The notes beneath the pieces were generated by a model that saw only the letters and a program-made list of their open reading frames with translations, did no database searches and was not told the origin of the DNA. A stretch of DNA of 38,437 nucleotides, taken from an uncultured Prevotellaceae bacterium. GTDB taxonomy: Bacteria; Bacteroidota; Bacteroidia; Bacteroidales; Bacteroidaceae. The stretch's first letter is position 1. The number at the start of each line of letters is the position of its first letter. This document shows, piece after piece, positions 29,169 to 37,110 of the stretch. Location of the stretch: contig CALEPV010000045.1 in the NCBI GenBank assembly GCA_937910905.1, positions 1-38,437 of the forward strand, given 5' to 3'. Position numbers and translations under genes: made by a program.

Positions 29169-31553
29169 CTACATCTTGAAGGCTTCGCTCTTCACGTAGA
29201 TGCGGTAGTGCTTGATGCTCTCGGGGGCACCGGCCTCAACGCGAGGCAGGTACTGCAGACCTGTGAAGGTCTGGTCCTGACCCAGGTCAATGATGAGGTA
29301 GTGGGGGAACTGCACGCCGCGGTTGGTGCTCCAGTAGGTGCTCTCCTGCAGGTCGAATATCTTGTCGGCAGTCTTGTTACCGCTACTGATGTCCTCGTCG
29401 TCGCAGTAGGCCACCTGCCAAGGCTCGCGGCTGAGGCGCTGGCCGTCGGCACCGAGCATGTACCACTCGGCTATGCAGCAGTACTCGCGGTCGTTGTGGC
29501 TGTCGAGTGCTTCGATGCAGACGTAGCGGCCGCTGACGGGCTGGGCGAAGTGCACTTCCTGCCAGCCGTTGCCTGCAGCGAACTCGCCCTCCAGCACAGC
29601 TGTCTCGCCGGTGAGGTCAAGCGTCTGTCCTTCGAGACGGTGGGTCTGCGGTGCATCGAGGTTGAGGCGGTCGATGATGGGTTGTGTCAGGCCCTCGATG
29701 GTCTTCTCGCCGCGTGGACCCATCACGTCCAGCACGATGACTTCGTTCCTGCCCTTCTGCAGCCAGCAGCCTGGCAAGTATAGCGTCTGCTGCGGACCGA
29801 TGTACCAGTGGCGGCCTATGGCGTGCCCGTTCACATATACTTGGCCCTTGCCCCAGTTCTCGAGGTTGAGGAAGGTGTCGCCTGTCTTCGTGAGGTTGAA
29901 GTAGCCACGGTAGTAGCCACGGCCTGGCAGTATGTCATTGCGGCTGTCTTGGGCGGCGAAGGCTTTGGTGGCATTCTGATACTCGTCGGGGATGCGGCAC
30001 TTGGTCCACTGCTGCGGTGTGCGCACCACGTTGACGTTGCCTTCTACAGAGGTCAGCGTCACGTCGCCCACGATGCCCTTGAAGTCCTTGATGGCACGGC
30101 CGAAGTTGATGCGGCCCATACCCTCTACGAGAATGTCGAGCTGTGCGCCCTCGGGCACAACGGGCAGCAGCAGTGTCTGCTCGTGCTTCACGCGATCCAC
30201 CTTGCCGATGAACTCGCCATTGAGGAACACCTGTGCGTAGTCGTGGGCCTCCATCTTCAGTATGCTCTGCGACGGGATGGCAGGCAGGGTGGTGCGGTAG
30301 AGCATCGAGCCCCAGCCGAAGTCCATCTCCTCGAAGGTCATTATGCCGCCCTGCTTGGCTATGCTGTCGCAGCCCTGCAGCAGCGGAGCGAACTCCTTGA
30401 GCTCGAACTTGGGTATGGCGATGGTTGGTATCTCCTTAGGCACGGCGGGGAGTTTCTTCTGTGCTCCCCAGGTCTTGGTCGCAGGGTCGTAGTCGCCACT
30501 GTAGCGTTCCATAGCCTGACGTAGTGTCCAGAACTTGGGTGTCACCTGACCGGCCTCGTTGATAGGAGCATCGTAGTCGTAGCTGGTCACATCGGGAGCG
30601 AAGCCTGGGCTGTTGGCACCTGCCCAGTGGCCCCAGTTGGTACCTCCGTGGGTCATGTAGAGGGAGAACGAGATGCCGCGGTCCAGCATCTGCGAGATGC
30701 CATCCACCATAGCCTCGGCACCGCGTGTCTCGTGGCGGCCTCCCCACTTGTCGAACCAGCCACTCCAGAACTCGGAACACATCTTGGGCGAGTTGGGACG
30801 CAACTCACCCAGACGGCGGAACTCCTGGTCGATGTTGGCGCCTGTACCGAAGTTCATGGTCCACGTCAGGTCGTCAAGACCGTTCTTCGTGAAGTTGCTT
30901 GACCAGTCGCATTGGAATAGTTCCACCTTGTCAAACCCGCTCTTGCGTATAATGTCGCGCACGGCGCTGATGTATGGCTTGTCCTCGCCATACGAGCCGT
31001 ACTCGTTCTCCACCTGCACCATGATGATTGGGCCGCCCTTGTCGATGGTCATGTCGCCCAGCTGCTCGCCAACCTTCTGCTCGAATATCTCAAGACGCTC
31101 CATGAAGTACGGGTCTTGCTCGCGCAGGCGTATGTCCTTCTTCTTCAGCAGCCACCAGGGCAGACCGCCCATCTCCCACTCAGCACATACGTATGGGCCG
31201 GGGCGCACGATGACCCACATGCCATTCTGCTGTGCCAGCTTCACGAAGGCGCGGATGTCGTTGTTGCCTGTGAAGTCGAACTGGCCCTCGCGCTGCTCGT
31301 GCGAGTTCCAGAAGATGTAGATGCACAGGGTGTTCATGCCCAGGGCCTTGCACATCTTGATGCGCTGGCCCCAGTACTCACGCGGGATACGGGGATAGTG
31401 AACCTCGGCAGCCTTCACCACGAAAGGCTTGCCGTTGAGCAGGAAGGTGCCGTCGCCCACAGCGAACGTGCCTGGCTTCTGCTTGGCTTCAACGCTCGTT
31501 GCCGCACCAAGCATTCCTGCTATGAGTGCCAGCAATAGGAATAGTCTCTTCAT
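29169..31553 (-). CDS. Secreted GH35 beta-galactosidase with C-terminal F5/8-type C domain
   Basis: 794 residues. Signal peptide 1-23 (LFLLLALIAGMLGAATSVEA). The GH35 TIM barrel (about 30-360) shows KAAEVHYPRIPREYW, the acid/base Glu184 in QVENEYGSYG and the nucleophile Glu261 in MCSEFWSGWFDKWG, then MTHGGTNWGHWAGAN. Jelly-roll domains follow (LENWGKGQVYVNGHAIGRHWYIGPQQTLYLP in two blocks near 570-600). The last 150 residues resemble a discoidin/CBM32 module (STYWSTNRGVQFPHYLIIDLGQ...GLQYLPR). It releases terminal beta-galactose from oligosaccharides or host glycans. It is monocistronic with its own promoter and fits the sialic-acid and GH109 functions in the window. Confidence 0.94.
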   Translation of the reverse strand: MKRLFLLLALIAGMLGAATSVEAKQKPGTFAVGDGTFLLNGKPFVVKAAEVHYPRIPREYWGQRIKMCKALGMNTLCIYIFWNSHEQREGQFDFTGNNDIRAFVKLAQQNGMWVIVRPGPYVCAEWEMGGLPWWLLKKKDIRLREQDPYFMERLEIFEQKVGEQLGDMTIDKGGPIIMVQVENEYGSYGEDKPYISAVRDIIRKSGFDKVELFQCDWSSNFTKNGLDDLTWTMNFGTGANIDQEFRRLGELRPNSPKMCSEFWSGWFDKWGGRHETRGAEAMVDGISQMLDRGISFSLYMTHGGTNWGHWAGANSPGFAPDVTSYDYDAPINEAGQVTPKFWTLRQAMERYSGDYDPATKTWGAQKKLPAVPKEIPTIAIPKFELKEFAPLLQGCDSIAKQGGIMTFEEMDFGWGSMLYRTTLPAIPSQSILKMEAHDYAQVFLNGEFIGKVDRVKHEQTLLLPVVPEGAQLDILVEGMGRINFGRAIKDFKGIVGDVTLTSVEGNVNVVRTPQQWTKCRIPDEYQNATKAFAAQDSRNDILPGRGYYRGYFNLTKTGDTFLNLENWGKGQVYVNGHAIGRHWYIGPQQTLYLPGCWLQKGRNEVIVLDVMGPRGEKTIEGLTQPIIDRLNLDAPQTHRLEGQTLDLTGETAVLEGEFAAGNGWQEVHFAQPVSGRYVCIEALDSHNDREYCCIAEWYMLGADGQRLSREPWQVAYCDDEDISSGNKTADKIFDLQESTYWSTNRGVQFPHYLIIDLGQDQTFTGLQYLPRVEAGAPESIKHYRIYVKSEAFKM

Positions 31554-31588
31554 AAGTAGGTTAGTTTATGTGATATGGTTTATTGCTG

Positions 31589-31596
31589 CAAAGATA
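31589..31596 (-). promoter_or_regulatory. -7 box of the GH35 gene
   Basis: Minus strand TATCTTTG, 36 nt before the ATG. Confidence 0.55.
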
Positions 31597-31673
31597 GAAA
31601 GAAATCCCGCCACTCACAGCACAATCATCGAATAAAAACTGCCATCCACCCCATTACATATACCATTATTCGC

Positions 31674-31681
31674 TATCTTTG
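31674..31681 (+). promoter_or_regulatory. -7 box of the secreted hypothetical gene
   Basis: TATCTTTG, exact. Because it overlaps an in-frame ATG at 31679, the working start must be the ATG at 31703. Confidence 0.6.
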
Positions 31682-31702
31682 CCACGAGAAAAGCCTGCAA
31701 CG

Positions 31703-32338
31703 ATGAGACGACACCTTGTTTTCATACTCTTTCTGCTGTGCATGACTGCTGCCGCACAGAACACCATGCGCATACACTATCAGGGTGGCACAACGCTCGA
31801 CATTAGCCTTGATGAGATAGACAGCGTCACCTTCGTCACTACCACTCCCGACGACCCGCAGCCGCAGGCATCGCTCACTGGCAGCTGGCTATGGGGCAAG
31901 GCCGAGGCGGGCTACTACGAGCTGCTGACACTTAACGCAGACCGCACCTACACGGGCCTCGACACCTACTTCGAGTACGGTTTCGACACTCATACCTACG
32001 GCTCATACTCCCTTCGTGGCTCGCTGCTGACACTCTTCTCCTACGGCTTTGGCTACCAGCGTGTGCTGCGATGGTTCGTCGTGGGTCTCACCGCTAACGC
32101 CCTCGACGTTGTCACGCAGATGGGTAGCTTCACCTATTACCGTCTGCAGCCCGATGACATCACCCTGCAGCTCGGCTCCACCCTAGCTCCAACCGACGAC
32201 GGATGTTACATCTTTGCTGACGGAACAACCCTCGCCATCACCGATGGCAGTATTCGTGCCCTCGCTGCCGGCACCACCTACGTCCAGTACCAGCAGCCCG
32301 ATGGCACTATCGTCGCCTACAAGGTCGTGGTGCAGTGA
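31703..32338 (+). CDS. Secreted hypothetical protein with Bacteroidetes IDSVTF N-terminal motif
   Basis: 211 residues from ATG at 31703; the ATG at 31679 lies in the promoter -7 box. Signal peptide 1-18 (LVFILFLLCMTAAA). Residues 21-44 (MRIHYQGGTTLDISLDEIDSVTF, split here by its motif IDSVTF) are a short module found at the N-terminus of many exported Bacteroidales proteins. The rest is beta-rich: LTGSWLWGKAEAGYYELLTLNADRTYT resembles a lipocalin-like strand pattern, and the last 55 residues form an Ig-like or BIG-type repeat (LQLGSTLAPTDD...GSIRALAAGTTYVQY). No enzymatic motif is visible. It is the first of four co-directional genes but has its own promoter, as does aspS. Confidence 0.78.
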   Translation: MRRHLVFILFLLCMTAAAQNTMRIHYQGGTTLDISLDEIDSVTFVTTTPDDPQPQASLTGSWLWGKAEAGYYELLTLNADRTYTGLDTYFEYGFDTHTYGSYSLRGSLLTLFSYGFGYQRVLRWFVVGLTANALDVVTQMGSFTYYRLQPDDITLQLGSTLAPTDDGCYIFADGTTLAITDGSIRALAAGTTYVQYQQPDGTIVAYKVVVQ

Positions 32339-32403
32339 GGTGTTTTATGCGGGCTTGATGCAAAATAAACTGCCCAGCCGCCATGTGTCTTGTGGTTTTG
32401 CAC

Positions 32404-32411
32404 TATCTTTG
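32404..32411 (+). promoter_or_regulatory. -7 box of aspS
   Basis: TATCTTTG, exact TAnnTTTG, 33 nt before the aspS ATG. Confidence 0.6.
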
Positions 32412-32444
32412 CAGCCGCAACAAACCTAATACATATATAATATA

Positions 32445-34241
32445 ATGTACAGAACACATACCTGTGGCGAGCTTAGGCTTGCCAACGTAGGACAGACTGT
32501 GACGCTCGCAGGCTGGGTGCAGCGCACCCGCAAGATGGGCGGCATGACCTTTGTGGATATGCGCGACCGCTACGGCATCACGCAGATTGTATTTGAAGCC
32601 CCCCCCGCCGGGGGACTACAGGGGACTGGACTGCAAGGGGCTGCCAATGCCTTGGGCCGTGAGTACGTAATCCAAGTGACGGGCACGGTCAACGAGCGCT
32701 CCAACAAGAATGCCAACCTGCCGACCGGCGACATAGAGATTATAGCATCGGAACTGCGTGTGCTCAATGCCTCCGTCACACCGCCCTTCACCATTGAGGA
32801 CCAGAGCGATGGCGGCGACGATCTGCGCATGAAGTACCGCTATCTCGACCTGCGCCGCACGCCCGTGCGTCGTAACCTCGAGCTGCGCCACAAGATGACA
32901 ATGGAGGTGCGTCGCTACTTGGACAGCTTGGGCTTCCTTGAGATAGAGACGCCTATGCTAATAGGTTCCACACCCGAGGGCGCACGTGACTTCGTGGTGC
33001 CTTCCCGCATGAACCCCGGCCAGTTCTACGCCCTGCCGCAGTCGCCTCAGACGCTGAAACAGTTGCTCATGGTATCGGGCATGGACCGCTACTTCCAGAT
33101 AGTGAAGTGCTTCCGCGACGAGGACCTGCGCGCTGACCGCCAGCCGGAGTTCACGCAGATAGACTGCGAGATGAGCTTCGTGCAGCAGGAGGACATAATC
33201 CAGACTTTCGAGGGCATGGCCAAGCATCTGTTCCGCGAGTTGCGCGGAGTGGAGCTGGAAGGAGCCTTCCCCCGCATGACGTGGGACGATGCCATGAAGT
33301 ACTATGGCTCCGACAAGCCCGACACACGCTTTGAGATGAAGTTCGTGGAGCTGAAAGACGTGTTCGCTAAGGCTCCGGGCTTCTCTGTGTTCGATGAGGC
33401 CAAGTACATAGGCGGCATCTGCGCCAAGGGGCAGGCCGTCTATACCCGCAAGCAGATAGACCAGCTGACCGATTTCGTGAAGCGTCCGCAGATTGGCGCT
33501 AAGGGTATGGTATATGCCCGCGTGCTGGATGATGGCACGGTGAAGTCCAGCGTAGATAAGTTCTATTCGCAGGAGGTGCTGCAGGAGCTGAAGGATGCTA
33601 TGGGTGCCGAGGCTGGCGACCTGATACTGATCCTCTCCGGCGACGATGACATGAAGACTCGCAAGCAGCTGTGTGAGCTGCGCCTCGAAATGGGCCAGCG
33701 CATGGGGCTGCGCGACAAGAACAAGTTCTCGCTGCTTTGGGTTATCGACTTCCCGATGTTCGAGTGGAGCGAGGAGGAAGGGCGCCTCATGGCAACGCAC
33801 CATCCTTTCACACACCCGAAGGACGAGGACATCCCGCTCCTCGATACCAACCCAGCCGCAGTCCGTGCCGATGCCTACGATATGGTGTGCAACGGCGTGG
33901 AGGTGGGTGGCGGCTCCATACGTATCCACGACCCGGAACTGCAGGACAAGATGTTCCGCATCTTGGGCTTCACTGAGGAGCGTGCACAGGAGCAGTTCGG
34001 CTTCCTGATGAATGCCTTTAAGTACGGCGCGCCGCCTCACGGAGGATTGGCTTATGGCCTGGACCGCTGGGTATCGCTCTTCGCCGGCCTCGACAGCATA
34101 CGCGACTGCATAGCCTTCCCGAAGAACAACAGCGGCCGCGATGTGATGCTCGATGCACCAGCACGCTTGGAGCAGAAGCAGCTGGATGAGTTGTGCTTAG
34201 AAACTAAGACCCCGCCCAATATGCCCAATAAGCTTCATTAA
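32445..34241 (+). CDS. aspS: Aspartyl-tRNA synthetase
   Basis: 598 residues, bacterial-type class II synthetase. It has an N-terminal OB fold for the anticodon (LAGWVQRTRKMGGMTFVDMRDRYG in two motif blocks, residues 20-45), motif 2 FRDEDLRADRQPEFTQID near 225, the bacterial GAD insertion (about 290-420) and motif 3 GLAYGLDRW near 533. It charges tRNA-Asp. No GatCAB gene is in the window, so discriminating or non-discriminating status is open. Residues about 52-66 (APPAGGLQGTGLQG) replace the usual short acidic loop between VFE and ANALGREYVIQV and are encoded by a C8/G-rich stretch, an apparent insertion. The TSCPD gene follows after 4 nt. Confidence 0.96.
   Translation: MYRTHTCGELRLANVGQTVTLAGWVQRTRKMGGMTFVDMRDRYGITQIVFEAPPAGGLQGTGLQGAANALGREYVIQVTGTVNERSNKNANLPTGDIEIIASELRVLNASVTPPFTIEDQSDGGDDLRMKYRYLDLRRTPVRRNLELRHKMTMEVRRYLDSLGFLEIETPMLIGSTPEGARDFVVPSRMNPGQFYALPQSPQTLKQLLMVSGMDRYFQIVKCFRDEDLRADRQPEFTQIDCEMSFVQQEDIIQTFEGMAKHLFRELRGVELEGAFPRMTWDDAMKYYGSDKPDTRFEMKFVELKDVFAKAPGFSVFDEAKYIGGICAKGQAVYTRKQIDQLTDFVKRPQIGAKGMVYARVLDDGTVKSSVDKFYSQEVLQELKDAMGAEAGDLILILSGDDDMKTRKQLCELRLEMGQRMGLRDKNKFSLLWVIDFPMFEWSEEEGRLMATHHPFTHPKDEDIPLLDTNPAAVRADAYDMVCNGVEVGGGSIRIHDPELQDKMFRILGFTEERAQEQFGFLMNAFKYGAPPHGGLAYGLDRWVSLFAGLDSIRDCIAFPKNNSGRDVMLDAPARLEQKQLDELCLETKTPPNMPNKLH
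32598..32640 (+). repeat. GC-rich in-frame insertion in the AspRS OB-fold loop
   Basis: A C8 run, CCGGGGG, then two GGACTxxAxGGGG-like repeats. It encodes APPAGGLQGTGLQG in a surface loop of the anticodon-binding domain. It is less palindromic than the 5472-8835 copies, so membership in that group is uncertain. Confidence 0.45.
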
Positions 34242-34245
34242 ATCT

Positions 34246-34551
34246 ATGCTCTCTAACACTCAAACACACTCCGCCTGCTCCCTCCTTTACACCTGTCAGG
34301 GCACGTGCTCCAAGGCCATTGAGGTTGAGGCAGATTGCGACGTAATCACCCGCGTGCAGTTCCACGGCGGTTGCAACGGCAACACCAAGGGCCTGCAGCA
34401 GCTGGTGCGCGGCATGAGGATAGACGATGTGATAGAACGGCTCGAAGGCACTACCTGCGGAGCCCGCCCCACATCATGTCCTGATCAGCTGTGCCATGCA
34501 TTGCGCCAGCTCAAGGAGCAGCGTGCTCTTCGCGAGCAGTATACCCAATAG
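34246..34551 (+). CDS. TSCPD-domain protein (TIGR03905 family)
   Basis: 101 residues. It matches the short stand-alone TSCPD family: CQGTCSKAIEV, FHGGCNGNTKGLQQL, IERLEGTTCGARPTSCPDQL, with the name-giving TSCPD replaced only in context by TSCPDQ. The four or more Cys residues suggest metal binding. The same domain occurs at the C-terminus of class II ribonucleotide reductases, but the role of the stand-alone form is not established. It starts 4 nt after the aspS stop and is probably co-transcribed. Confidence 0.85.
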   Translation: MLSNTQTHSACSLLYTCQGTCSKAIEVEADCDVITRVQFHGGCNGNTKGLQQLVRGMRIDDVIERLEGTTCGARPTSCPDQLCHALRQLKEQRALREQYTQ

Positions 34552-34572
34552 CCATCATTCATCAACACTCTT

Positions 34573-34989
34573 ATGCGTCGCCTATATCATTTGGCTCTTG
34601 CCGTTGCGGTATTAGCCTCGGCAGCTGTCCTGTCGTCCTGCCGTGAGAACTTCCAGCAGCGCTGTGCACGCGAAGCCAGCGAGCATACAGCCAAGTACTG
34701 CCCACAGATGATAGACCTCTATCAGACACTCGACAGTATGACCTATTCTGCTGAGCCCGCTGGCTTCAACTACTACTACAGCATGAGCGGGCTGATGGAT
34801 ACGGTGTCGGTGTATAGCGATGAAGCAGCGCTGCTCGACATCAAGCTGAAGATGCTGGACGGGCTCAAGTCGAACATATCGATGCAGCCGTATATTGAGC
34901 ACGACATGACGTTCTCCTACTTCTATCGTTCAGCCACCACAGGCCAGCTGTATGCCACCATAGAACTCAAGCCAGAGGATTATCACTGA
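34573..34989 (+). CDS. Small lipoprotein of unknown function
   Basis: 138 residues. Signal peptide with lipobox VLSSC, giving a lipidated Cys23. The mature part is mainly helical at first (ENFQQRCAREASEHTAKYCPQMIDLYQTLDSM) with two further Cys residues, then beta-rich (FNYYYSMSGLMDTVSVYSD, FSYFYRSATTGQLYATIEL). I do not recognise the family. It starts 21 nt after the TSCPD gene and is the last gene before the terminator at 35078. Confidence 0.8.
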   Translation: MRRLYHLALAVAVLASAAVLSSCRENFQQRCAREASEHTAKYCPQMIDLYQTLDSMTYSAEPAGFNYYYSMSGLMDTVSVYSDEAALLDIKLKMLDGLKSNISMQPYIEHDMTFSYFYRSATTGQLYATIELKPEDYH

Positions 34990-35077
34990 ACGCCGAGCTG
35001 CCGGTCTGCAGGCTCAATACAAATGCAATGCACCGATATGATGGTGCGAGGCATATAGCTCTATACATATATAATAG

Positions 35078-35114
35078 AATTGCCCCGCTGTGCATGTAGC
35101 GCAGCGGGGCAATT
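35078..35114. terminator. Bidirectional hairpin terminator between convergent genes
   Basis: Perfect 13-bp stem AATTGCCCCGCTG / CAGCGGGGCAATT with an 11-nt loop. T-runs after the stem are short, so efficiency is uncertain. Confidence 0.6.
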
Positions 35115-35126
35115 GTTGAATAGATG

Positions 35127-35245
35127 TCGCTGTCTGAGCCTGTGGCCAGCATCGCTGTCTGAGCCTGTGGGCAGCATCGCTGTCTGAGCCTGTGGGCAGC
35201 ATCGCTGTCTGAGCCTGTGGGCAGCATCGCTGTCTGAGCTGATGG
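35127..35245. repeat. 25-bp tandem repeat, about 4.5 copies, abutting a stop codon
   Basis: Copies of TCGCTGTCTGAGCCTGTGGG-CAGCA start at 35127, 35152, 35177, 35202 and 35227. Copies 2-4 are identical; copy 1 has one change (GGCC for GGGC); copy 5 diverges after 13 nt and touches the stop codon of the minus-strand gene at 35246-35248. It lies in the 3' region of that gene, past the terminator hairpin. Confidence 0.95.
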
Positions 35246-36343
35246 CTAGAGTCGTGCGGCACCCTCCTGGCGCTTCTGGTGAGAAGCTTCCAGCATGGCG
35301 GCAATGCGCTTGTTCATCACCATATTGACAATCTTCTTGGCAATCCACCAGATGATGAGCAGTACGAACAGCGTTGCCCAGCTGCTGGCCAGATAAGCAA
35401 TGATAGGAGCAAGCAGCCAAGACCAGCCAACGAGGGTCTTGATTTGCTCGCACTTCTTCTCGAATGCTACATCCTCCTCGTCCACGGGGTAGCTGTAAGC
35501 GTGGTGCTGGCCAGTACCGTCCATGAGGTAGTAGTAGCGCTGGTTGTTCACTGTGTAGTATACGAACCAGAATGGAACGAGCAGATAGTCGCCCTTGGTC
35601 TCAAGACTGTAGGATGTCTGAGCCTTGAAGTTGCGAATCTCCTGGCCTTCCAGCAGGTCGAGTGCAGCCTGGCGTGCTTTCTCCTCAACCAGCTCCTTGC
35701 CGTGCTTCTGCCAAACGAGTGTGTTGTCGGCATTGCGCTCGATGGTGAGTACTTGATTGTCCTCACCTGCATCGAGATATGTGGGGTCGAACTGCTTGGA
35801 CAACATTACGTCGTATGGATACTGGCGTGTGAACTCGCGGAGCTCCTGTGGCAGGTCGTCGGCGCTCTCATTTGCCAGGCAGAGAAATGCGAAGCGTCCG
35901 GCAGAGTTGCCGTTCTGTGGGCGCCACTTCTTCACGGTCTTGGTGCTGATGTCTTTGCCGCCGCCCCAGTTGTTGCTGATGTCCACCTTCTGGTCCTCAT
36001 AGCTCGACTCGCACCCCCACGCTGCGGTGAACTGCCCTTCGAAGAGGTACATAGGCAGGTATGCGCGGAACACGTTGTCGGTGTTGATAGCTGCGAAGAT
36101 GTTCTTGTCGCAGTAGTCCTGGTTCACCAGTGTGCTGACCATCGACTGCTCGAAGTCGCTCTCCAGCGATGTGAATGGGAGGATGCGCTCTGGCAGGACG
36201 GCAGGCTTAGCCGTCACCTCGGGATTCTTGAATGCCGTGCCGCAGCGTGAGCAGGTCACAACTGTCTTGAACGGGTTGAACGATGTCATGGGCTTTTTGC
36301 AGTTCGGACAGCGCACGATCTGCAATTCCATTTCTTTTGCCAT
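35246..36343 (-). CDS. TFIIB-type zinc-ribbon membrane protein
   Basis: 365 residues. The N-terminus holds a zinc ribbon CPNC-x15-CSRC (Cys12, 15, 31, 34). A long soluble region follows (about 60-295) with conserved-looking aromatic patches (LPMYLFEGQFTAAWGCESSYEDQKVD; SYSLETKGDYLLVPFWFVYYTVNNQRYYYLMDGTGQ, each shown in part), as in proteins annotated 'zinc ribbon domain protein, YdjJ/virion-core-like neighbour'. Two adjacent membrane helices near 300-340 and a basic C-terminus close it. It is the last of three genes; the first is an SPFH protein. Role inferred: membrane partner of the SPFH protein. Confidence 0.8.
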   Translation of the reverse strand: MAKEMELQIVRCPNCKKPMTSFNPFKTVVTCSRCGTAFKNPEVTAKPAVLPERILPFTSLESDFEQSMVSTLVNQDYCDKNIFAAINTDNVFRAYLPMYLFEGQFTAAWGCESSYEDQKVDISNNWGGGKDISTKTVKKWRPQNGNSAGRFAFLCLANESADDLPQELREFTRQYPYDVMLSKQFDPTYLDAGEDNQVLTIERNADNTLVWQKHGKELVEEKARQAALDLLEGQEIRNFKAQTSYSLETKGDYLLVPFWFVYYTVNNQRYYYLMDGTGQHHAYSYPVDEEDVAFEKKCEQIKTLVGWSWLLAPIIAYLASSWATLFVLLIIWWIAKKIVNMVMNKRIAAMLEASHQKRQEGAARL

Positions 36344-36388
36344 AATGATGTGTGTTGTTAGTGATGTTTATAAATGTTGCTTGAATAC

Positions 36389-37084
36389 TTACATGTTGTT
36401 CTGGTTGGTCTTGGCAGCTTCCTTGCGCTCCAGCACCAGGTTGCCAATGAGAGTGGTGAGGCGCTTTGCCTCCTCGGTGCTCTCCTCGCCTGAGCGTACC
36501 AGCCCCCGCAGAGAGCTTATTGCGGCCTCCAGCTCAATGTCTATCGGCTCTGTGGCCGGCGTCTGGCGTGTGGCACTGTAGCGCAGCACATCGTGGTGAC
36601 GGAGCAGAGTAGCCTTCAGGGTCGGGTCTTTGACGATGCTCATCAGCATCTTCATCTGGCCCACCATGTCGCGCTGTGCCTGATTTGCAGCCATGCGCTC
36701 CTTGTGGTTGTCGGCAATCACCTTGTTGGAAGCAGCTTGTGCGAGGAACCATACGAGGAAGAGCACCCACATCAGGGCCTGTACCAGCAGGGCTGCAGTA
36801 TAGCTTTCGGGGCGCATCACGATGAACACGATGCCGATTACCAGTTCAAGCAGGAAGTATGGTACCACGATGGAGTACATCGTAGCATTGAGGAACCAGC
36901 CGTCGGGTCCACCCTTGGGGCCAAGGTATGGCAGGGCGAGTATGGTCAGGTAGGCCAGGGTGATGAATCCGTAGCTAATCCACACGGATGTGGGTGCGTT
37001 GGATGTGTCAACGAGCCAGAAGAACAGAGCGTTGAACACTACGAGGAACAACAGGCTGAGTGCTATGGAAAATGGATTTTTCAT
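36389..37084 (-). CDS. Four-helix membrane protein with cytoplasmic helical tail
   Basis: 231 residues. Four membrane helices (about 5-25, 36-55, 68-90, 95-117) are followed by a cytoplasmic, helical region (about 118-231) rich in Met, Gln, Lys and Glu (KERMAANQAQRDMVGQMKMLM; GEESTEEAKRLTTLIGNLVLERKEAAKT). No catalytic motif. It sits between the SPFH and zinc-ribbon genes, 26 and 45 nt from them, which points to a three-component membrane assembly. I do not recognise a named family. Confidence 0.8.
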   Translation of the reverse strand: MKNPFSIALSLLFLVVFNALFFWLVDTSNAPTSVWISYGFITLAYLTILALPYLGPKGGPDGWFLNATMYSIVVPYFLLELVIGIVFIVMRPESYTAALLVQALMWVLFLVWFLAQAASNKVIADNHKERMAANQAQRDMVGQMKMLMSIVKDPTLKATLLRHHDVLRYSATRQTPATEPIDIELEAAISSLRGLVRSGEESTEEAKRLTTLIGNLVLERKEAAKTNQNNM

Positions 37085-37110
37085 GTTGCTAAAAGCGTTA
37101 TTGTGTTAGT

